Positions 1-5,498 of a DNA stretch of 5,612 nt are shown here, piece by piece. The position numbers were made by a program, and so were the translations under genes. The stretch spans positions 1-5,612 of the forward strand of contig PXDP01000205.1 in NCBI GenBank assembly GCA_003565035.1. The letters are read 5' to 3'. Numbering within the stretch: position 1 is the stretch's first letter; each line of letters starts with the position of its first letter. This stretch comes from PVC group bacterium (GTDB lineage Bacteria > Verrucomicrobiota > Kiritimatiellia > SS1-B-03-39 > UBA6053). The notes beneath the pieces are model-generated. The model saw only the letters and a list, made by a program, of their open reading frames with translations, was not told the DNA's origin and searched no databases.

Positions 1-1365
1 CAATCCCGTCACCGTAAAGAAAATAAATACACCGCTGATGTCCACACACGTCGTCAGCGCCGGACTCGCCACCAGGGCCGGGTCCACCTTGAAGCGCGAG
101 GCCATCATCGGCAAAAATGCGCCCAAAAGCGTCGCACTCACCACCTGCAGCGCCAAAGCCAGCGACACCGCAAACGCGATTTCCCCCAGGGTCAGCCCCT
201 CCGGAATCGTCCCCCGGGACCCAAAAAACAACACCCGGCCAAAGGCAACCACCGACAGGCTCAAGCCCAGCAGCACCGCAATCCGCACTTCTTTAAACAG
301 CACTTTCAACAAATCTTTGGGTTTAATCTCCGCCAGTGCCAGGGCGCGCACCACCAGAGTGGCCGACTGACTGCCGGTATTGCCGCCGGTATCCGCCAGC
401 ATCGGAATAAAAATCGCCAGCATCGGAATCAGGGCGATCAGACCTTCATTTTCCTGAATAATCATCCCCGAAACCAGCCCCACCAGCGCCAGCGGCAAAA
501 TCCAGACAATGCGGTTGCGGAAGTGATTGAACACCGGCGTGGACATGTATTCCCTCGCCGAGTGGGAACCGGCGATCGCCATCAGTTTTTCCACGTCCTC
601 CTGCTGTTCCTGACGCAGAATGTCGAGGGCGTCGTCGTGGGTCACGATACCCACCAGCAAATTATCCCCGCTCACCACCGGAATCGCCAGCAAGTCGAAT
701 TTTTCGATTTTCCGGGCCACCTCCTCCTGGTCATCGTTCACGTTGACCGCGAAGATATCATCGTTCATGATATCTTCGACCCGCTGATCGGGTTTGGAGA
801 GGATGAGTTTCCGCAGGGAAACCAGACCCAGAAGCTGGTGGCGGTCGTTGACCACGTAAACGTAATAAATCGTTTCTTTGGCCGGGGCCTGAATCCGGAG
901 CTGATTCAGGGCTGCGGACACGGTCAGTTCCGGCCGCAGGGCCGCGTAGTCGGTGGTCATCACCGATCCGGCGGTTCCCTCTTCGTAAGAGGCCAGCCGC
1001 CGGATGTCCTCGCGCTCCGCTTTGGCCACCAGAGGAAGAATTTCATCGCGGACTTTTTCATCCAGCTCCAGCACCAGGTCGGCGCGTTCGTCCGCCTCCA
1101 TTTCCTCCAGCAGCTTCGCCATGTCGCGGCGCCGCTCGCCGCTGGCCAGCTCCACCTGCAGATCCAAATCAAAGTGCGGAAAAATCCAGGCCCGCTTCTC
1201 CACGCTCAGCAAGTGAAGCACCGACCAAATTTCGTTCACTTCCATTTCCTCCAGCGCCTCCGCGACGCTGGCCGGATGGTGGTCTTCGCAAAAATCGATC
1301 AGCGCCTGGCGGTCATCATTTGCCAGCAGCTCTTCCAGATTGACGGGGAGGGTTTCGATATCCAT
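1..1365 (-). CDS. mgtE: MgtE-family magnesium transporter/channel (C-terminus cut by window edge)
   Basis: Inner-membrane Mg2+ channel/transporter; in the family, the cytosolic N and CBS domains sense Mg2+ and gate the pore. The 455 codons in view start at ATG 1365, preceded on the minus strand by an AGGGGA ribosome-binding site. Residues 1-130 form an acidic helical MgtE N domain, with the motif EEGTAGSVMT at 128-137. Two CBS domains follow (about 138-250), including VEDIMNDDIFAV near 196 and VGIVTHDDALDIL near 238. Hydrophobic segments run from about 285 to the window edge. The family signature DTGGNTGSQSATLVVRALAL is at 325-344, and ALTTCVDISG at 437-446 carries the Asp (D442) expected in the ion pathway. 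The known family length is about 450 residues, so only a few residues and the stop should lie beyond position 1. The gene sits 57 bases downstream of the glycosyltransferase on the same strand and is probably cotranscribed. No M-box leader fits in that gap. Identification is very secure. Confidence 0.96.
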   Translation of the reverse strand, partial: MDIETLPVNLEELLANDDRQALIDFCEDHHPASVAEALEEMEVNEIWSVLHLLSVEKRAWIFPHFDLDLQVELASGERRRDMAKLLEEMEADERADLVLELDEKVRDEILPLVAKAEREDIRRLASYEEGTAGSVMTTDYAALRPELTVSAALNQLRIQAPAKETIYYVYVVNDRHQLLGLVSLRKLILSKPDQRVEDIMNDDIFAVNVNDDQEEVARKIEKFDLLAIPVVSGDNLLVGIVTHDDALDILRQEQQEDVEKLMAIAGSHSAREYMSTPVFNHFRNRIVWILPLALVGLVSGMIIQENEGLIALIPMLAIFIPMLADTGGNTGSQSATLVVRALALAEIKPKDLLKVLFKEVRIAVLLGLSLSVVAFGRVLFFGSRGTIPEGLTLGEIAFAVSLALALQVVSATLLGAFLPMMASRFKVDPALVASPALTTCVDISGVFIFFTVTGL

Positions 1366-1422
1366 GTTTCCCCTATACCGGAAAAGACGAAAATTGCGAG
1401 CCAAGGACCATTAGAAATCGGC

Positions 1423-2676
1423 TTAAGGCCGGGAAAACCGCGCCCGGGAGCGGAGACGGCGGATGGCGCGCCGCCGTTTGCGGGTGCGGCGGGCCTCGAT
1501 CGTCTGGTGATAATGGAAGGTCAGTTGATGCACGATATTCTCGATGCTGTTTTCCTCCGCCAGAATCCGGGCGGCATCGCCGCAGCGTTGGCGCAGCCCC
1601 GCATCGTCCATCATCCGCAGCATGGCCGCCGTCAGGGCCGCGGTGTCGTCCGGCGGAAAGAGCAGCCCGGTTTGTCCGGGACGCACCAGCTCGGGAATCC
1701 CCTTGGCCTCCGGGCCAATCAGCGGCACCCCGAAACTCATCGCCTCCAGCAGACTCACCGGCTGATTTTCGGTTTTGCTTGCGGTCACAAATACCTGTCC
1801 AATCCGGGGCAAATTCCGTTTCACCAGCTCCACATGAAGAATACTGCCTGTGAAAAGGACCTGCGCCTCCAGGCCCATCGTTGACATCATCACCTCCAGC
1901 TCCTTCCGCACCGGCCCGTCCCCCATGATCACCAACCGGGCTTCGGCCCGCTGCACAGCCACCTGCTGAAAGGCCCGCAGCAACACCGGCAGGGACTTCT
2001 CCTCCGAAAGCCGGCCCACATACAGAAACACGAAGGTACCCTCCAGGCCCAGGGCCTTCCGCTCCCGGACAATCGCCTCCTCCGGCACCCGGGCATATTG
2101 CGGAATCCCGTTGGACATCAAATGCGGAATCTTTTCCGCCCCCCGCTCCGTCAACTGCTGGGCCACACTCCGGCTCGGAGAGAGAATACGGTCACAGTGA
2201 TTATAAAAAAACACGGAATACCGCCACATCATCTCCTGGGTGAGCCGGTGATTGGGCAGATGAAACTGTTTGAGATATTCCGGTTCGGCAAAAAAGGTGT
2301 GAAAGGTGCCCACCAGCGGCTTGCGGAGCATTTTGGCCAGCATCCCCCCCTCCCAGCCGCAGCCCCATTCCGTGTGAACATGCACAATATCGGGCCGGAA
2401 TCTCCGCAGCGTGGGCAGATTGGGTGCCACGGTCGGAATCGCGATCCGCAGCCCCGGCTGACGCAGACTGGGCAGACTGATGGCCACATCCCGAATTTTT
2501 GCCGCCAGTTCTCCCGAACGTTCGATCTTCCGTTTGGTATTTTGACCAAACGCCTTCGGGCGGAAAATCATCACATAATGCCCCTGCCTCGCCAGTTCAT
2601 TGGCCTGATTGATCACCGCGGAGCAGACCCCGGAGACATGCGGCAGAAAACTGTCGGTGAAGATGGCGATATTCAT
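1423..2676 (-). CDS. GT4-family glycosyltransferase (GT-B fold), possibly diacylglycerol glucosyltransferase-like
   Basis: Predicted 417-residue retaining glycosyltransferase using a nucleotide-sugar donor, probably cytosolic or peripheral to the inner membrane. The N-terminal domain opens with MNIAIFTDSFLPHVSGV, the classic GT4 start, and contains DIVHVHTEWG (96-105) and GTFHTFF (123-129). The C-terminal domain has YVGRLSEEKS (219-228, with the usual donor-phosphate R and K), MGDGP (251-255) and the E-x7-E motif with E303 and E311 in TENQPVSLLEAMSFGVP. The opening motif resembles lipid glucosyltransferases of the 1,2-diacylglycerol 3-glucosyltransferase type, but the acceptor cannot be read from sequence. 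I chose ATG 2676 because homology begins exactly there; the frame stays open to 2901, but that extension lies over the oxidoreductase gene and looks non-coding. No clear Shine-Dalgarno precedes it. The last 22 residues are unusually basic (12 Arg, 1 Lys). It is divergent from the oxidoreductase and upstream of mgtE. Confidence 0.92.
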   Translation of the reverse strand: MNIAIFTDSFLPHVSGVCSAVINQANELARQGHYVMIFRPKAFGQNTKRKIERSGELAAKIRDVAISLPSLRQPGLRIAIPTVAPNLPTLRRFRPDIVHVHTEWGCGWEGGMLAKMLRKPLVGTFHTFFAEPEYLKQFHLPNHRLTQEMMWRYSVFFYNHCDRILSPSRSVAQQLTERGAEKIPHLMSNGIPQYARVPEEAIVRERKALGLEGTFVFLYVGRLSEEKSLPVLLRAFQQVAVQRAEARLVIMGDGPVRKELEVMMSTMGLEAQVLFTGSILHVELVKRNLPRIGQVFVTASKTENQPVSLLEAMSFGVPLIGPEAKGIPELVRPGQTGLLFPPDDTAALTAAMLRMMDDAGLRQRCGDAARILAEENSIENIVHQLTFHYHQTIEARRTRKRRRAIRRLRSRARFSRP

Positions 2677-2728
2677 GGGCGTCAAACTTGCATTGTTGCA
2701 GGCAAACTGGCAAGCCTTTAAACCATCC
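2677..2728. promoter_or_regulatory. 52-bp divergent intergenic region with short repeats
   Basis: This gap separates the divergent starts of the glycosyltransferase (2676, minus) and the oxidoreductase (2729, plus), so it should hold or overlap promoters for both. It contains TTGCA twice (2688-2692 and 2696-2700), GGCAA twice (2701-2705 and 2709-2713), an inverted pair CTTGC/GCAAG (2687-2691 and 2710-2714) and a TTTAAA hexamer at 2717-2722. No well-spaced sigma-70 promoter is visible on either strand, and neither gene has a good Shine-Dalgarno. The regulatory role follows from position, not from a recognised motif. Confidence 0.35.
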
Positions 2729-3805
2729 ATGTCATCTAAACCCTCCCCCTCTCCTCCTGAAACCCTGTGCATCCGCGGGCATGGCCTGGCCGGGGCACTG
2801 TTGGCGGAAACCGCCTCCGCCGCCGGTTTCCGGGTGCGGGTCCACGACACCGGCCTTCCCGCCGCCAGCCGGGTGGCGGCCGGACTCTTCACGCCCGTCA
2901 CCGGTCAGCGGCTGCGGCTGAGCTGGGAGGCGGAAAACGCCCTGCCCCTCTGCCACCACGTTTATCCGGAATTGGAAAAGACCCTCGGCGTTTCGTTCTA
3001 TACCCGCCTGCCCACCCTGAGAATCTTCACTTCCGCGGCCCAGCGGCGGGAATGGGCCGAAAAACCCTGCGCAGACTGCGTCCGGGAAGCCCCCATCCCC
3101 GATCTCCCCGTCCACGCCCCGCACGGCGGGGTCTGGATCGACGGAGGCGGCTGGGTGAACGTTCCTGTTCTTCTCGACGCCCTCAAAGCCCGGCGAATCG
3201 ACCGCGGCGAATGGGGCGATGATCCCGATGCCGATCTCCGCATCGACTGCACCGGACATCACGCCGCCGCCCACCCGCTCTGGCACGAAGCCGGCTGGCG
3301 CAATGCCCATGGCGAAGTCCTCACCGTCGAAATCCCCGGTCTGCCGCCGGAACAAATCTACAGCTTCGACAAATTTCTCATGCCACTGGGCCGCGACCAT
3401 TTCCGGCTCGGAGCCACCTACACTTGGGACGAAACCCGACCCTCCCCCACCCCCGGTGGCCGGACCGCCCTCGAAGCCGCCCTCCGCGCCTTCACCGATC
3501 TTCCCTTCCGGGTGATCGACCATCAGGCCGGCATCCGCCCGGTCGCCCTCGCCCGGGTCCCCATTGCCGGCCCGCATCCCGAGCATCCGCGCGAATGGAT
3601 TCTCAACGGCTTCGGCAGTAAAGGCGTGCTGTACGGCCCCTGGATGTGCCGTCACCTCATCGAACACTGGCGCCGTCATGCCCCGCTGCACAAAGAGACC
3701 TGGGCCCCCCGCCGCCTCCTGCGGCAACGGGACCGAACCCAAACCCGGCAAAACAAACAACACATCAAAACGGCCCAACGGATCGCTGCGCCGGACAACG
3801 GATAG
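2729..3805 (+). CDS. FAD-dependent oxidoreductase, DadA/DAO superfamily
   Basis: Predicted cytosolic flavoprotein of 358 residues, related to amine/D-amino-acid and glycine oxidase-type enzymes; the substrate is unknown. The N-terminal Rossmann dinucleotide motif is GHGLAG at 17-22 (GxGxxG), with D40 at the end of the second strand in the position that binds adenosine ribose. SRVAAGLFTPVTG (47-59) matches the conserved flavin-proximal segment. The substrate domain includes GGVWIDGGGWVNVPVLLDAL (133-152). The C-terminal FAD-closing part has QAGIRPVALARVPIAG (266-281) and NGFGSKGVLYGP (293-304). Between about 153 and 172 the protein seems shorter than I recall for relatives. The final 30 residues or so are polar and look non-conserved. 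I prefer ATG 2729, 11 residues before the first FAD-fold strand; in-frame ATGs at 2609, 2663 and 2675 would run into the glycosyltransferase gene. No Shine-Dalgarno is evident. Confidence 0.9.
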   Translation: MSSKPSPSPPETLCIRGHGLAGALLAETASAAGFRVRVHDTGLPAASRVAAGLFTPVTGQRLRLSWEAENALPLCHHVYPELEKTLGVSFYTRLPTLRIFTSAAQRREWAEKPCADCVREAPIPDLPVHAPHGGVWIDGGGWVNVPVLLDALKARRIDRGEWGDDPDADLRIDCTGHHAAAHPLWHEAGWRNAHGEVLTVEIPGLPPEQIYSFDKFLMPLGRDHFRLGATYTWDETRPSPTPGGRTALEAALRAFTDLPFRVIDHQAGIRPVALARVPIAGPHPEHPREWILNGFGSKGVLYGPWMCRHLIEHWRRHAPLHKETWAPRRLLRQRDRTQTRQNKQHIKTAQRIAAPDNG

Positions 3806-3817
3806 GCAAAGAGATGC

Positions 3818-4279
3818 ATGAGGATGCTTAATCTGCGGACAGGCCTCGTCTCCGTCCTCAAACAGCTCCACGACGACCTCGACACCGCCGTAGCCGCCGC
3901 CTACAACTGGCCCCCCGACCTCCACAAAGAATCCATCCTCCAAAACCTCGTCGACCTCAACAAACAGCGTGCCCAAGAAGAAACCCAAGGCCACATCCGC
4001 TATCTAAGACCCGACTACCAAAACCCCCAAGGCCCCCAAACCACGCAGGAAGAGCTGATCACCTCCAACGATTCCTCCCCTGACCTCCATCCTCTACCCT
4101 CAGACCTCCCCAAACTCGACTGGCCAAAGACTCTCCCCGAGCAAATCCGCGCCGTCCGCACCGTCTTAACCAGCCTACCACCCAACGCCACCTCCGCCCA
4201 GGTCACCAAATGCTTCAAAGGAGCCAGGAAAGCGAAGGTGGAGGAGATTCTCGGCGTACTGACGGAGCTTGGGACGTAA
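3818..4279 (+). pseudogene. C-terminal remnant of a large class I SAM-dependent (adenine-specific) DNA methyltransferase
   Basis: An open frame of 153 codons that matches, from memory, only the extreme C-terminus of large (about 900 residues or more) COG1002-like DNA methyltransferases of type IIG / MmeI-related kind. Landmarks are LHDDLDTAVAAAYNWPPDL at 17-35 (relatives have a 'LHRALDEAVFAAYGWPADL'-like segment), ILQNLVDLNKQRAQEE (40-55), IRYLRPDYQNP (60-70) and, after a Pro/Ser-rich linker (about 71-101), WPKTLPEQIRAVRTVLTSLP (102-121) and FKGARKAKVEEILGVLTELG (133-152). The SAM-binding and NPPY catalytic motifs and the target-recognition region are absent, and nothing in the 13 bases back to the oxidoreductase encodes them. 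The first 16 residues align only weakly with the usual 'TNLYN...' segment. The strand is unusually A+C-rich compared with the genes to its left. It is probably a relic; a short expressed protein cannot be excluded, with AAAGAG lying before the ATG. No restriction partner is visible. Confidence 0.7.
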
Positions 4280-4281
4280 AA

Positions 4282-4308
4282 GACAGGAGCGCCGATCGCC
4301 GGATCGGC
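4282..4308 (+). repeat. GGAG-headed REP-like hairpin, copy A
   Basis: A nine-base block GACAGGAGC is followed by a perfect 6-bp stem, GCCGAT (4291-4296) with ATCGGC (4303-4308), around the loop CGCCGG. It begins three bases after the methyltransferase-remnant stop. Two further copies lie on the minus strand at 5370-5396 and 5499-5525. A tetranucleotide GGAG before a small palindrome is the layout known for REP elements mobilised by REP-associated tyrosine transposases. No such transposase is in this window. It could also help end upstream transcripts, but there is no T-run after it. Confidence 0.7.
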
Positions 4309-4376
4309 AGGGGCGTAGGGGGTCTTCTCATAGCACCAGCCAAACCCATTATTATTATGAAAAATGAATTTCCAGG

Positions 4377-4405
4377 TTGGCACGATCCGCCAAGTGTTGT
4401 ATTTT
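4377..4405 (+). promoter_or_regulatory. Candidate sigma-70 promoter and operator for hicAB
   Basis: TTGGCA (4377-4382) and TATTTT (4400-4405) are separated by 17 bases, a good match to -35 and -10 boxes. Transcription would start near 4412, about 13 bases before the hicA ATG. A small inverted repeat, TTGGC (4377-4381) and GCCAA (4389-4393), overlaps the -35 box and could be a repressor-binding site, since HicAB systems are commonly autoregulated. The HicB here is short and shows no obvious C-terminal helix-turn-helix, so self-repression through this site is only a guess. Confidence 0.45.
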
Positions 4406-4424
4406 CTATTCCTAAATAAAAACT

Positions 4425-4682
4425 ATGAGCAAGTGGGACAAAATTCTGACAAAAATTCTGATGGGAGGAAGTGATGCGAACATTCCTTTCGATGAGTTAT
4501 CTTCGCTTCTGATTCGAATCGGATTTTAAGAACGAGTCAGGGGAAGCCACCACATCTACCAAATGAAAGGAATCCCGGAAAAACCAAACCTGCAAAGAAG
4601 CGGAAGCCATGCCAAACCTTACCAGGTCAAACAGGTGCGGGAGATCCTTTTAAAACACAAACTTGGAGATAAGCTGAAATGA
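4425..4682 (+). pseudogene. hicA: HicA-type mRNA interferase toxin, interrupted by an in-frame TAA
   Basis: HicA toxins are small double-stranded-RNA-binding-fold ribonucleases that cleave mRNA in the cytosol. Read through, the frame gives 85 codons: MSKWDKILTKILMGGSDANI, then FDELSSLLIRIGF, a TAA at 4527-4529 (codon 35), then ERVRGSHHIYQ and KPYQVKQVREILLKHKLGDK. This matches the full length and layout of HicA, in which the position of the stop is usually Glu or another polar residue ('GFEERIRGSHHIF'), so one substitution (for example GAA to TAA) explains it. The GSHH histidines at 41-42, which include the family's catalytic His, lie after the stop. The next ATG (4563) is beyond them, so neither fragment should be active. 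No Shine-Dalgarno is seen before the ATG; the leader is A/T-rich. The stop codon overlaps hicB as ATGA. An error in the assembly is the main alternative to real decay. Confidence 0.88.
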
Positions 4683-4891
4683 GCAAATACGAAATCATCC
4701 TATACTGGAGCGATGAAGACGGGGCTTTCGTCGCGGATGTGCCGGAACTGTCCGGTTGCATGGCTCATGGTGAAACCCAAACCGAAGCCCTTAAGAACGC
4801 GCAAAGCGCAATCAAGCTCTGGCTCAAAACCGCCAAGGAATTCGGCGACCCCATCCCCGAACCCAAAGGCCGCCGTCTCGCATACGCCTGA
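4679..4891 (+). CDS. hicB: HicB-family antitoxin, short form
   Basis: A 70-residue protein that in the family binds and blocks HicA in the cytosol. The partial RNase H-like fold is recognisable: YEIILYWSDEDGAFVADVPE (4-23), ELSGCMAHGETQTEAL (22-37), a helix NAQSAIKLWLKTAKEFG (40-56) and the terminal PIPEPKGRRLAYA (58-70). It is full length for short HicB proteins and lacks the C-terminal DNA-binding extension of longer ones. The ATG overlaps the hicA TGA by four bases (ATGA). A GGAG at 4665-4668, ten bases before the ATG, can serve as ribosome-binding site, so hicB may still be translated although ribosomes on hicA stop 150 bases earlier. All codons are open and the protein looks intact even though the toxin gene is broken. 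Confidence 0.92.
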   Translation: MSKYEIILYWSDEDGAFVADVPELSGCMAHGETQTEALKNAQSAIKLWLKTAKEFGDPIPEPKGRRLAYA

Positions 4892-5024
4892 TCGCCAGCC
4901 CATGAAAACCCTCATATTTAATGAACCTGCCTGGCTGATTGACGCCACCACATACAACCTGTTGTTTTCCAGAACACGGATTCCACTGCCATCTGACAAG
5001 AGAGGCCCGGAGAGTCGAAAGATA

Positions 5025-5204
5025 TTCAGCCCCGGGCGCAGCCCGGGTTTCCGGGGCCGTGGAATGCATATAGGCCCGAAGGGCTGGGATATACCCCACG
5101 CCGATACCCTGCAAACCTTGGGCTTCACCCTCGGCCTGTCTCTCAGCCCTCCGGGCCTTTCCAACTTGGCTCTGGCAAAACCCCAGGCTGCGCCCAGGGC
5201 TGAA
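5025..5204. repeat. Symmetric inverted-repeat element (BIME/MITE-like)
   Basis: An outer pair of arms, 5025-5050 and the reverse complement of 5178-5204, agree at 24 positions with two C/T changes and one indel. Each arm is itself a hairpin around GCA, for example CCCGGGC (5031-5037) with GCCCGGG (5041-5047). An inner pair, AGGCCCGAAGGGCTG (5072-5086) and the reverse complement of 5144-5158, agree at 14 of 15 positions and also fold (GCCC-GAA-GGGC). Both pairs share the same centre near 5115, so the whole 180 bp is one nested palindromic unit. It looks like two REP-type units in opposite orientation or a small non-autonomous element. No coding potential is credible. Confidence 0.7.
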
Positions 5205-5234
5205 AATACCTCGGCCCTCCAGGCCTGAATTGCG

Positions 5235-5254
5235 CCGGAAAGCCAGCCTTCCGG
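5235..5254. repeat. Small inverted repeat, 6-bp stem
   Basis: CCGGAA (5235-5240) pairs with TTCCGG (5249-5254) around an 8-nt loop. It follows a GGCC-CTCCA-GGCC motif (5213-5225) resembling the inner hairpins of the adjacent element, so it may be another degenerate unit of the same repeat cluster. No T-run follows, so it is a poor intrinsic terminator. Confidence 0.45.
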
Positions 5255-5297
5255 GGAAATCTTGAATTTTAATGCGATTTAACCCTTTGGGGATTTG

Positions 5298-5316
5298 CGC
5301 GGACCTTCAGCCCGCG
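5298..5316. repeat. Small inverted repeat with CCTTCAGC loop
   Basis: CGCGG (5298-5302) pairs with CCGCG (5312-5316) around a nine-base loop ACCTTCAGC. The motif resembles short GC-rich intergenic palindromes that are dispersed in related genomes, though that is from memory. Function unknown. Confidence 0.35.
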
Positions 5317-5350
5317 ATACCATTTTTCAACAAGCAACCCGGCCCGCAGA

Positions 5351-5363
5351 CGGACATCGTCCG
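5351..5363. repeat. Short hairpin CGGAC/GTCCG
   Basis: CGGAC (5351-5355) and GTCCG (5359-5363) flank a 3-nt loop. It lies immediately beside REP-like copy B and may be part of the same composite repeat. Confidence 0.4.
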
Positions 5364-5369
5364 CCCTCA

Positions 5370-5396
5370 GCCGATGCGGTGATCGGCGCTCCTGTC
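5370..5396 (-). repeat. GGAG-headed REP-like hairpin, copy B
   Basis: On the minus strand it reads GACAGGAGC, stem GCCGAT, loop CACCGC, stem ATCGGC. It matches copy A at 25 of 27 bases, and both differences are in the loop. The orientation is opposite to copy A, so the two copies form an inverted pair around the hicAB region (4282-5396). Confidence 0.7.
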
Positions 5397-5429
5397 CCCC
5401 TTCGCCCCGGCACTGCTACCGTCCCTTCA

Positions 5430-5464
5430 ACGTTCGAAGTTGGACGTTCGATGTTCAACGTTCT
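5430..5464. repeat. Heptamer tandem repeat, five units
   Basis: Five consecutive heptamers follow the pattern A-N-G-T-T-S-N: ACGTTCG, AAGTTGG, ACGTTCG, ATGTTCA, ACGTTCT. The GTT core recurs every seven bases, and pairs of units give a 14-bp higher-order period. It lies between REP-like copies B and C. Seven-base repeats of this kind are common between genes in Verrucomicrobiota-like genomes as far as I recall. Their function is not known to me. Confidence 0.65.
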
Positions 5465-5498
5465 CTTCCTTCCTTTCTTTTCGTCCCCCCTTGCCCCG

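Noticed and set aside
394..429. 15-bp direct repeat CGCCAGCATCGGAAT (394-408 and 415-429)
   Set aside because: It encodes two similar membrane stretches (IPMLA twice) within a conserved MgtE segment and is adequately explained by the protein sequence.
1366..1422. Mg2+ riboswitch (M-box) before mgtE
   Set aside because: The 57-base gap is too short for an M-box and shows none of its expected stems. The gene appears to be internal to an operon.
523..1884. Long 453-codon plus-strand open frame
   Set aside because: It lies antisense to mgtE and the glycosyltransferase, both with clear family motifs. Its His/Gln/Arg-rich sequence is a typical shadow of GC-rich genes.
2609..2728. Upstream starts for the oxidoreductase (2609, 2663, 2675)
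   Set aside because: They overlap the glycosyltransferase 5' end and add residues unlike a flavoprotein N-terminus. ATG 2729 leaves a normal short lead to the GxGxxG fold.
2677..2901. 75-residue N-terminal extension of the glycosyltransferase
   Set aside because: The family start motif begins exactly at ATG 2676, and the upstream residues are the reverse shadow of the oxidoreductase.
2732..3994. 420-codon minus-strand open frame
   Set aside because: It is antisense to the oxidoreductase, Gly/Val-rich without recognisable motifs, and explained by high GC and few stops.
4527..4529. Recoding (selenocysteine or pyrrolysine) at the hicA stop
   Set aside because: The codon is TAA, which is used for neither, and HicA has no need of such a residue there. 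A nonsense mutation is simpler.
4713..5228. 171-codon plus-strand frame and its internal ATG at 4902
   Set aside because: The first part is a shifted reading of hicB and the second part is a translation of the inverted-repeat element. No family features.
5430..5464. CRISPR array
   Set aside because: Units are only seven bases with no spacers, and no cas gene is present.
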